This document shows, piece after piece, positions 43,010-50,126 of a stretch of 64,000 nucleotides of DNA. This DNA comes from Nannocystis punicea (GTDB taxonomy: Bacteria; Myxococcota_A; Polyangia; Nannocystales; Nannocystaceae). Location of the stretch: assembly GCF_026965555.1 (NCBI RefSeq), contig NZ_CP114040.1, positions 496,001 to 560,000 of the forward strand. The letters are read 5' to 3'. Position 1 is the first letter of the stretch. Each line of letters opens with the position of its first letter. The position numbers and the translations under genes are program-made. Below the pieces are notes generated by a model. That model was given only the letters and a program-made list of their open reading frames with translations, ran no database searches and was not told where the DNA came from.

Positions 43010-44998
43010 TCAGCCCGTGGCTGCCGTGGCCATCTCCGGCGGCCAGAGATCGCTCGGGCTCAGGGTGCAGGTGAGGCGAGGGTAGACGAAGTCGGTCTCC
43101 TGGTTCTCCCGGCGTCGGAGCCGGAGGAATTCGCGACGCTCCTCGTCGTTGGCCAGGGTGAGCGGTGTGCCGTCGGCGAGGCGGGGCTGCCCGTCGCGAA
43201 CGTTTATCCAGGTCTTCGAGGTGCGAAACGTGACCCCGAGCCATGGGTTGTCGGGATTCGCGGGGTCCAGCACGATCCGGTGGCGGAACCGTCGATTGGT
43301 GTCGGCGGAGAATACGACGACACGGCCGTGGAGGAGCGGGATGACGAACGAGGGCCCCCCGGACTCCTTCGATTCCACCATCAGCCGCCGCGACGGCCCG
43401 GCCTCGGGGTGTTCATAACAGGAGAAGAGGGCGATCTCCCCGGCATCGTCGAGATCGAGCGCCTGGTCCGAGTGGGCGCCCATGGTGGCGTAAGCGCGGG
43501 TGTAGACCTCGAGCAGCGCGTTGTTGAAGGGGAGCGCGAGCGAGGCGTATGCGTGGAGTTGCCGCGCGAGCCTGGTGTGGATCGGGCGAAAACACTGAGC
43601 CGGGAGCGTGTAAGCGGTGGTGGTGCGAATGATGGGGACCCCGCGCGAGCCGTCGGTCGCCACGAGCACCGCGCCGCGCCGGCCTTTTCCGAGCTCCTCG
43701 AGCCGAGCCGACGCGGACAGCTCCGCGAAGAGGTCGCCCCGGGTGGGGACGGTATAGGTGCGGAACATGTCGGACGCCTCGTAGATCGGCGCCCGGTAGT
43801 CCCCCGCGTTCATGCTGAAGCGAAAGCCGGCTCCGTAATCGATGGGGGCCGACGTCCTGTTCTCTTCGGCGTAGAGCCGGCGGAGCTCCATCCGCCCCTC
43901 GGGCGTGGGAGCCTCCAGCTCCACCCGCGCGCCGTCCTGGCGCAGGAAGGTGCGCCCACCCTCGTGGACCGCCTCGGTCTTCGAGCAGCGCACCACGTAG
44001 CCCAGCCGGGTCGGGAGCCGCGCGGCCTCCAGCTCGGACGGCACGATCTCGTGGGTGTAGCGCCGGTTGGTGGACAGCGGCATGAAGAACACCGAGTTGG
44101 GATACAGCGTGATCGTGAACTGATCCGGAGACGTGTCTCTCTCCGCGGCCTCGATCTCCTTGCGGCGGAAGCGGAGCCGGGTAAGTCCGCTGATCCCCCG
44201 GTGACCACGGTCGAAGGGGTCGCCGGCCATGGGGCCGAGCCGATCGAGGTGTTCGTAGAAGGTGCAGAAGGCCATGACGCCGTCGTCCGGCATGTCCTTC
44301 GTCTTGTCGGCGTGGGACGAGATCCGGGCCTTCGCCTGCTTCTTCTCGGCGTCGGCCGGGGTGTTGTGATAGAGCTGCGCCAACACATGGTTGAGCGGCG
44401 CCGCCCCCGAGAAGATCAGCGCTGATTCCTGGTTCAGCGCGTCGACGATGTGGCGGTCGGTGGAGCGGAAGTTGTCGGTCGGGCCCGACAGGTTGGTGGA
44501 GCAGCGCAGCAGGCGGAAGTGGAGCTCGTCTCGCTCCTGGCGGACCGGTGTCAGGTAGATTCCGGTGCGGTGTGCCGTCCCCGGCTTGGTCGACTCGGTC
44601 AGCGACTGGAAGGTGTGCTCGCCGCAGATCCGCCCGACGTAGTCGACGTCAGGGTCGAAGAAGCGCCGGTAGTACACGCCGAGCCCGTGCACGTGGAGCG
44701 GGACCCGGCCGAGGCCCACCATCGGCCAGGGGGCGAGGTCACTCGCCGCGTCGCCGTGGGAGGCCTCCCGGATCGCAAAGACCCGCGACGCAGCCGAGAG
44801 GTCGAGGGCGCCGGCCTTCGACACGTCACCGCACAGGTAGACGGCCTTCCCCGCGAGGTCGGGCACGCCCGCCGAGGGATCGGTGACCACCGTGCCGGCG
44901 AAGCCTTGCATCGGGCGTTCGTCGCCTTGCGGCGAGAGGACGAGCAGGACCTGGCGGGTGTCGACGATGCGGGCTTCGAGGGGGCGCGGCCGGGCCAT
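43010..44998 (-). CDS. Protein with two 2OG-Fe(II) oxygenase-like domains
   Basis: 662 residues, no signal peptide. Two regions share the jelly-roll oxygenase pattern. First: ISSHADKTKDMPDDGVMAFCTFYE (HxD), FTITLYPNSVFFMPLSTNRRYTHEIVP (distal His), RLGYVVRCSKTEAV (Arg). Second: MGAHSDQALDLDDAGEIALFSCYEHPE (HxD), FVIPLLHGRVVVFSADTNRRFRHRIVLD (distal His), WLGVTFRTSKTW (Arg). Both facial triads and the 2OG-binding arginine position appear intact. The second copy most resembles AlkB-like proteins. An N-terminal region of about 200 residues (DLAGKAVYLCGDVSKAGALDL, GRVPLHVHGLGVYYRRFF) is unassigned. Substrate unknown; oxidative repair or peptide hydroxylation are both possible. Confidence 0.7.
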   Translation of the reverse strand: MARPRPLEARIVDTRQVLLVLSPQGDERPMQGFAGTVVTDPSAGVPDLAGKAVYLCGDVSKAGALDLSAASRVFAIREASHGDAASDLAPWPMVGLGRVPLHVHGLGVYYRRFFDPDVDYVGRICGEHTFQSLTESTKPGTAHRTGIYLTPVRQERDELHFRLLRCSTNLSGPTDNFRSTDRHIVDALNQESALIFSGAAPLNHVLAQLYHNTPADAEKKQAKARISSHADKTKDMPDDGVMAFCTFYEHLDRLGPMAGDPFDRGHRGISGLTRLRFRRKEIEAAERDTSPDQFTITLYPNSVFFMPLSTNRRYTHEIVPSELEAARLPTRLGYVVRCSKTEAVHEGGRTFLRQDGARVELEAPTPEGRMELRRLYAEENRTSAPIDYGAGFRFSMNAGDYRAPIYEASDMFRTYTVPTRGDLFAELSASARLEELGKGRRGAVLVATDGSRGVPIIRTTTAYTLPAQCFRPIHTRLARQLHAYASLALPFNNALLEVYTRAYATMGAHSDQALDLDDAGEIALFSCYEHPEAGPSRRLMVESKESGGPSFVIPLLHGRVVVFSADTNRRFRHRIVLDPANPDNPWLGVTFRTSKTWINVRDGQPRLADGTPLTLANDEERREFLRLRRRENQETDFVYPRLTCTLSPSDLWPPEMATAATG

Positions 44999-45206
44999 GG
45001 TGGCAGGATATCACCGGCAGATGCCGGGCTCTCCCGCTCGCCGACGGGAGGTCGCCGCGCGGGTGCGCCGGCTGCACGCCGCACGCCGATGTCGCCGATG
45101 AGCTCGCGGAGGCCCTCGACGTCCGCGATGAATGGCCTGGTGAACTCGGCCGAGCTCGCGCGCTCTTCGTCGGCGATCGCATCTCCCGCACGGCCCCGTC
45201 GAGGCC

Positions 45207-45941
45207 GTGCTACCGTCGCATGTGCTCTTCTTTCGCGTCGCGCGCTACCTTCTGGCCATGGCAGCGCTCATACCGCTCGCCGGTGTGTTCGGGGTGCCCT
45301 TCGCGTATCCGCTCCTCGTGCTCGCCGCGACGGCGCTCGTCTACCGCCTCGAGCGCGAGCCGATGTCCGAGCTCGGACTGACTCCGACCTTCGCGCGGAT
45401 GGGCCTCGGGCTGCTCGGCCTCCTCGGCGGCGCGGCGATGGTCGCGATCCGGGCGTTCACGGTGAGCGGCATCTTCGGCGGTCGCGTCGACCTCGATCTC
45501 TCGGCGCCGATCGTCTTCCTGCTCTCGTCCGTCCTCGTCGAGGAGCTGCTCTTCCGCGGCTATCCCTTCATGAGGTTCGTCCACGGCCGTGGCACATGGG
45601 CGGCGATCGTCCTCTTCGCGGTCGCCTTCGGTGTCTATCACTGGGTTCAGTGGGGGCTGTTCCACAGCCCGGTGGCCATGCTGTTCACGCTGCTGTCGAC
45701 CGGCTCCGGCCACGTGCTGTTCGCCGTGGCCTTCCTCCGCAGCCGGACGCTGTGGCCGGCGATCGGCCTGCACCTCGGCTGGAACGTCGCCGATCAGGCC
45801 CTGACGGTGAACGGCGCGCCCGGCACCGCCGCGTTTCTCGCCGGCTTCGCCGTCTCCGAGCTCCTGGTCGCGGCCGTCGTCGTGGCGATGCTCCGCGGAG
45901 CGGCACATCGGACCCGCTCGCCAAGCGCCGCGCCCGCGTAG
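45207..45941 (+). CDS. CPBP-family intramembrane metalloprotease
   Basis: 244 residues from GTG 45207; GTG 45222 is an equally good start. Six to seven hydrophobic segments. CPBP (Abi) motifs: VEELLFRGYPF (EExxxR), FGVYHWVQWG (FxxxH) and LHLGWNVADQ (HxxxN/D). All catalytic residues are present. Family members cleave prenylated or other membrane-embedded peptides; in bacteria several are bacteriocin self-immunity proteins. Alone, with no peptide precursor in view. Confidence 0.88.
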   Translation: MLPSHVLFFRVARYLLAMAALIPLAGVFGVPFAYPLLVLAATALVYRLEREPMSELGLTPTFARMGLGLLGLLGGAAMVAIRAFTVSGIFGGRVDLDLSAPIVFLLSSVLVEELLFRGYPFMRFVHGRGTWAAIVLFAVAFGVYHWVQWGLFHSPVAMLFTLLSTGSGHVLFAVAFLRSRTLWPAIGLHLGWNVADQALTVNGAPGTAAFLAGFAVSELLVAAVVVAMLRGAAHRTRSPSAAPA

Positions 45942-46101
45942 GAGCTGGGGCCGCGCGAGACGTGCTGTCGGACCGATTACGTCGTCCGTCCACGATCGCC
46001 GCGCGGGGCCTCGCTACGGGCCGAATTCGAACCGTACTTCCACGACCACCGGACGGCCGCGTTCGGGTGCGGGGAACCGTAATTGTTCGAGCGTCTCGAG
46101 C

Positions 46102-47118
46102 TCAGGCGCGCTGTGCGAGCGGATGCGGGCCGGACGGCGGACGCCGGCGGCGGAGCAGCAGCGGCAGGACGAGCAGCGGTGGCCCACGTGGGACGAGGCT
46201 GCAGCCCCGGTCGATCGGCGGCGGACCCGGCACGATCGCTGGTGCGTCGGCTGCAGGGGGCTCGGGTGGACGCGCTTCGGGGGGCGGCGGAGCGGGTGCC
46301 GGCGAGGTCGCGCAATCCACCTCGAAGGTCTGCGTGGGCGTGGTGAGCTTGCGGTCGTCGGGTGTCGAGATCCGGACCGCGACCGTATGGGTGCCGGGCG
46401 TCAATCCCTCCGATCCATCGCACGTCGAAAACAGGACCTCTGTACCCGGTGCGCCCCGCCGACCACGACCGAGCGGGGGTCTATTCCTGAGTCCACAGCG
46501 ACCGCTCGGCGCGGGCTCGTAGAGCTCCCCGTCCACGAGGAAGTGGTACAGCAGGTAATCGCGGTAGGGCTCGAGCCGGGGCGGCAGTTCGACGGTCGCC
46601 CGCACGATATCGGCCTCGAAGTACTCGTCGCACGCGCTGTTGGGCCCGCGGGGAGGGAGCGAGACCGGGCCTTTGTGACGGCCCGAGAGGGTCAACCTCG
46701 CTTCGCCCAGGTCGATCGATTCGTCACCGATTCTGACCGTGATCGAAGTGGCCTCATGTCTTTGCCAGGCAGGCGGGTCGATCGTGACGCTGAAGCGGTC
46801 GCCTGGCCGGAGGCCGCCTTCCGGGACGATGAACTCGAAGGCAAAAGACTTCTTGAGGGTGAACGGCGTCGCTACCCTCTGTTGCCCGACGTGGCGCTCG
46901 AGGACGACCTTGGGTGAGTCATCGGGAGCGGAGGGCTCGAGGCTCATGCCATGCCAGGGGATGCCGACGGCGTCGCGCGGGAGCAGCCCACGGGCGCCCG
47001 CGTAGAACCTATCCCGCGCCGCTCTCGACCTGCACGAACAGGCCTCGGCGACCCGGGCAGTACCAGCCACGGCGACGGCCAGGACGGCCGCGACTGCGAG
47101 CTTCTGCGGCCGTCGCAT
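46102..47118 (-). CDS. Secreted protein with MYXO-CTERM-like C-terminus
   Basis: 338 residues from ATG 47118. Signal peptide LAVAAVLAVAVAGTARVAEACSC. The body is strand rich: LKKSFAFEFIVPEGGLRPGDRFSVTIDPPAW, ITVRIGDESIDLGEARLTLSGRHKGPV, GLTPGTHTVAVRISTPDDRKLTTPTQTFEVDC, resembling Ig-like or copper-binding sandwich folds, no family named. A Pro-rich linker leads to GCSLVPRG, a hydrophobic PLLVLPLLL run and RRRRPP: the cysteine, hydrophobic stretch and Arg cluster of the MYXO-CTERM signal, suggesting surface anchoring or processing. Convergent with the CPBP protease gene. Confidence 0.7.
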   Translation of the reverse strand: MRRPQKLAVAAVLAVAVAGTARVAEACSCRSRAARDRFYAGARGLLPRDAVGIPWHGMSLEPSAPDDSPKVVLERHVGQQRVATPFTLKKSFAFEFIVPEGGLRPGDRFSVTIDPPAWQRHEATSITVRIGDESIDLGEARLTLSGRHKGPVSLPPRGPNSACDEYFEADIVRATVELPPRLEPYRDYLLYHFLVDGELYEPAPSGRCGLRNRPPLGRGRRGAPGTEVLFSTCDGSEGLTPGTHTVAVRISTPDDRKLTTPTQTFEVDCATSPAPAPPPPEARPPEPPAADAPAIVPGPPPIDRGCSLVPRGPPLLVLPLLLRRRRPPSGPHPLAQRA

Positions 47119-47398
47119 GAATCCGCCAGCATCGCCGCTTCTGCGGCGACTGTCCAGGAGGCGAGCGCGTGTCGCCTCCCGGCGGTGTTCGAACCCGGCC
47201 GGCGCGCGCGCTCGGAGCCGCTGTTCGCCGACGCGCAGCCGCGCCTGTACGTGCTCGGCCGGGTCGCGGCGCGGTTCGAGGTCGAGGATCGCCGGGCCGG
47301 ACAGCCTGCAGGAGAGCGGTCGGAGCGGGCGGGCGGGGCCGCGGACGGAGCGCGTCACGGCGCTCCCAGGTGAGGCCGATGGGGTACGCTCGCGCGGC

Positions 47399-48760
47399 AT
47401 GACGCTGTCGAGGCAGGCGATCGAGGAGTTGTTGCGCGCGATGTTCCCCGCGGGGGGCGAGCACTTCGAGCTGCGCCTCGCGGACGGCGAGGAGCCGGTG
47501 TCCGAGACCGAGAGCGGCGGGGTGCAGGTGCGGGTGCTTCTCCTGTCTTATGAGACAGATGGCGAGCGACATATCCGCGACGTGAAGGAGCAGGAGGTGT
47601 ACCTGCTGAACGCGGCGGAGCGGGCCGACGCGGCGCGGACGACGGCCTACCTGCGCGCGTGGGCCCGCGCGCTGCCGGCGATCGGGCGGCACTACGGCGG
47701 CGAGGTCGACACGCTCATGCCGCTCGACCTGTTCTTCTGGGAGGCGCTCGCCGAGGCCGGGGTGCGCGAGGAGGCGGACTTCGCGGCGCTGTTCGAGTCG
47801 GCGGAGTGGCTGGCGCGCTGCTGCCGGCAGCGCGAGCGGGACGTGTTCGCCGACGAGATGCGGTACCTCGGCGTCGGCGAGCACGCGGAGCAGCTGTACT
47901 CGCTGCGGCGGCCGTCGATCCGGCTGGTCGTCGACGCGGAGCAGTACGTCGACGAGGACGACCGTGGCTGGCAGTTCGAAGACGTCGAGGAGGACGACGC
48001 GCCGGTCGGGATCTCGAAGATCGGCGGGCTGCCCGACCTGCCGCCGGGGGTCGCGTGGCCGACGATCGAGGAGCATCCGCTGTCGTTCCTGGCACAGGTC
48101 CGGCTCGCCGACCTGCGCGGGCTGGCGGGCGCGGAGGACCTGCCGGACAGCGGGCTCCTGCTGTTCTTCTACGACGCGGACGGGCGCACGAACCACGACG
48201 CGGACGGGAAGTGGTGCTGGCCGGCGCGCCACCGCGGCGGTGCGCGGGTGATCCACTTCGAGGGCGATCCGGCGACCTTCGTGCGCGCGGAGCGGCCGGA
48301 CGACCACCGCTTGCGGGTGTTCCATCGCTACACCGTGGAGCGGTTCGACGGCGAGCGGATGATGCCGCCGATGGAGAGCCCGTTCTACGACGTGCTCGAC
48401 GACGAGCCGCACGACAACCCGTGGTTCTTTAAATTCTCGCGGGTGGCGGAGACCAGCGAGCACGACCCGGAGCGGCCGATCCACCGCCTGCTCGGGTACA
48501 TCAGCGAGCTGCAGGGTGACCCCTATCTCGAGGCGCACAGGTACTCGACGGGGCAGGACTTCGAGGGGGGGGACCGCGACGGGGCGCGCGAGCGCGAGAT
48601 CTTGCGCGAGGCGACGAAGTGGCGGCTGCTGCTGCAGATCGACTCGGAGCCGGGCGATCTGCTCAATCAGGACGGGGGGTATTATTATTTCCTGATCCAC
48701 GAGGACGACCTGGCGGCGCGGCGATTCGACCGGGTCTGGGGCATCGCGCACATGCATTGA
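47399..48760 (+). CDS. DUF1963 (YwqG-like) protein
   Basis: 453 residues from ATG 47399. Residues about 195-450 carry DUF1963 features: SKIGGLPDLPPGVAWPTIEEHPLSFLAQVRLADLRGL, LLLFFYDADG, RLLGYISELQGDPYLEAH, KWRLLLQIDSEPGDLLNQDGGYYYFLIHEDDLAARRFDRVWG. The N-terminal 190 residues are helical and unassigned. Cytosolic. Function not established for the family. An in-frame hairpin CTGTCT-TATG-AGACAG is at 47543-47558 (encoding LSYETD). Convergent with the next gene, 31 bp apart. Confidence 0.82.
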   Translation: MTLSRQAIEELLRAMFPAGGEHFELRLADGEEPVSETESGGVQVRVLLLSYETDGERHIRDVKEQEVYLLNAAERADAARTTAYLRAWARALPAIGRHYGGEVDTLMPLDLFFWEALAEAGVREEADFAALFESAEWLARCCRQRERDVFADEMRYLGVGEHAEQLYSLRRPSIRLVVDAEQYVDEDDRGWQFEDVEEDDAPVGISKIGGLPDLPPGVAWPTIEEHPLSFLAQVRLADLRGLAGAEDLPDSGLLLFFYDADGRTNHDADGKWCWPARHRGGARVIHFEGDPATFVRAERPDDHRLRVFHRYTVERFDGERMMPPMESPFYDVLDDEPHDNPWFFKFSRVAETSEHDPERPIHRLLGYISELQGDPYLEAHRYSTGQDFEGGDRDGAREREILREATKWRLLLQIDSEPGDLLNQDGGYYYFLIHEDDLAARRFDRVWGIAHMH

Positions 48761-48791
48761 CGCTCTCCGAGAGCGCCACGACGAGGCCGGC

Positions 48792-49841
48792 TCAATCGTC
48801 GGTGCGCTCGGCGAGCGCCACGAGGGAGGCCAGGACGTCCGCGGGGAGCTCCGGATGGGTAGTGACGAGGGCGGACGCGCCGGTCAAGCGCGGCAGGGGG
48901 GCGAAGTCTCCGCGCAGGGTCCGCGGGACCTGATCGATCAGCGCTGCGAGCCGCTCGTCGCGGGTCAGCCGGATCGCCGCGAAGGAGCGGCCGGATCGCT
49001 CGACGTGGCTGCGCAGACCGCCCTCGTCGAGCTCGAGGGTCCATCCCGGCCACAGCGCGGCGCACCCCGGCGCCGGGTGTGCCCACGGGGGATCGGCCTG
49101 CCACCAGTGGACGCTGCGTCGCGCCTCGTCGATGAAGAGCGTCTCGCGGACGTCGCGTTCGAGGCCCGGTCGCAGCATCGCAGGCCGTGGTCCGCCGAAC
49201 TGCGCGAGCGCGGCGAGCCGCGGACCGAGGCGAAGCAGGCTGCCGAGCGCGCCGGAGTTGCAGCGCTGGTCGTACAGAGCTCCGTCGGCCGCGCGCACCG
49301 TGACCCAGGCGTCGAGGCCCCGCTCTGCGAAGGCGCGGACGGCCTCGACACCCTCGGCGGCGATCCACGCCGCCTGGTCGTCGGCGACGCACGCGAAGTC
49401 GGCCTGATGTTCGAGCCACGCGGCGGTGAACAGATCGTCGTGGGCATCGAGGAGGGTCGCGTCGGCGCGCGCTTGCTCGAGCTCCGGCGGCGTCCGCCCG
49501 AGCGCCGCCGCGAATTCCTGGAGCGGCAGCGCGGCCTGACGCAGGCGCCACTGCGGCCACCGCTTCGTCAATAGCCAGAGAAAGTCGCGGCGCAGCGGCC
49601 CGGACCCGAACAGGTCGTACGTCCAGAAGAGCAGCGCGCGACGGTCGAAGTCGATGAAGACCGCGCCGCACAGGCAGATGCTCATGTCAGGCTCGCGCCG
49701 AGGGTCGAGGTGGCCGAGGTACTCGTCGATGTGCTCCGGCCCGCGCAGCAGCGTGTGGGCAATATGCGGCGCCGACCAGCGACCGGCGAAGAAGCTGTCG
49801 CGCCCGGCACGGCGGATCGCGTACGTGGCGTCGCTGCTCAT
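48792..49841 (-). CDS. Conserved hypothetical cytosolic protein
   Basis: 349 residues from ATG 49841 (MSSDATYAIRRAGRDSFFAGRWSAPHIAHTLLRGPEHIDEYL). No family was recognised. The N-terminal 100 residues mix strands and Trp-rich helices (CLCGAVFIDFDRRALLFWTYDLFG, FLWLLTKRWPQWRLRQA). The C-terminal part has RSVHWWQADPPWAHPAPGCAALWPGWTLELDEGGLRSHVERSG. Tryptophan content is high. No signal or membrane segment. Its start is 285 bp from rph on the other strand, and the intergenic region contains the rifamycin-associated element. Confidence 0.6.
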   Translation of the reverse strand: MSSDATYAIRRAGRDSFFAGRWSAPHIAHTLLRGPEHIDEYLGHLDPRREPDMSICLCGAVFIDFDRRALLFWTYDLFGSGPLRRDFLWLLTKRWPQWRLRQAALPLQEFAAALGRTPPELEQARADATLLDAHDDLFTAAWLEHQADFACVADDQAAWIAAEGVEAVRAFAERGLDAWVTVRAADGALYDQRCNSGALGSLLRLGPRLAALAQFGGPRPAMLRPGLERDVRETLFIDEARRSVHWWQADPPWAHPAPGCAALWPGWTLELDEGGLRSHVERSGRSFAAIRLTRDERLAALIDQVPRTLRGDFAPLPRLTGASALVTTHPELPADVLASLVALAERTDD

Positions 49842-50066
49842 GCGGTCGAGCTTGCCATGTTTGCGAGCAGCAGGTCGCGCCGATCGTCTGCACGCGCTCG
49901 CCGTGACGCGCTCGACCTGACCTTTCGGACATCTCGCCGCCCGCTGGCGCAGTCCGTGGCCGCACGCCGAGGCGTATTCGAGCGAGCATCGGGGCGTCCG
50001 TCTCCAATTGCGGACGGCACGCACGGAACGAAAAAAGGAGAGGACTCCTGTCTCTCTCCGCTTCCA

Positions 50067-50078
50067 GGTTATATCAGA
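50067..50078 (+). promoter_or_regulatory. Possible -10 region of rph promoter
   Basis: GGTTATATCAGA is an isolated AT-rich patch immediately upstream of the 19-bp inverted repeat, at a distance from the start codon that would place transcription start within the repeat. No convincing -35 was found, so this is a weak call. Confidence 0.3.
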
Positions 50079-50082
50079 CCCG

Positions 50083-50101
50083 GGGGCTTGCTACAAGCCC
50101 C
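50083..50101. promoter_or_regulatory. Rifamycin-associated element (RAE)-like inverted repeat
   Basis: GGGGCTTGCTACAAGCCCC is a perfect 8-bp inverted repeat (GGGGCTTG / CAAGCCCC) around CTA, extended on both sides by CCCGG/CCGGG-type symmetry. The RAE known upstream of rifamycin-resistance genes in actinomycetes is, as I recall it, a 19-bp repeat of the form GGGGCTTGCRNCAAGCCCC. Length, arms and position (26 bp before the rph start) agree. In actinomycetes RAE confers rifampin-inducible expression. Confidence 0.75.
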
Positions 50102-50126
50102 GGGTCATGCCGCAGAGTCCTCGGCC

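Noticed and set aside
45207..45941. CPBP protease as bacteriocin immunity gene
   Set aside because: No precursor peptide or export gene is close; only the protease assignment is supported.
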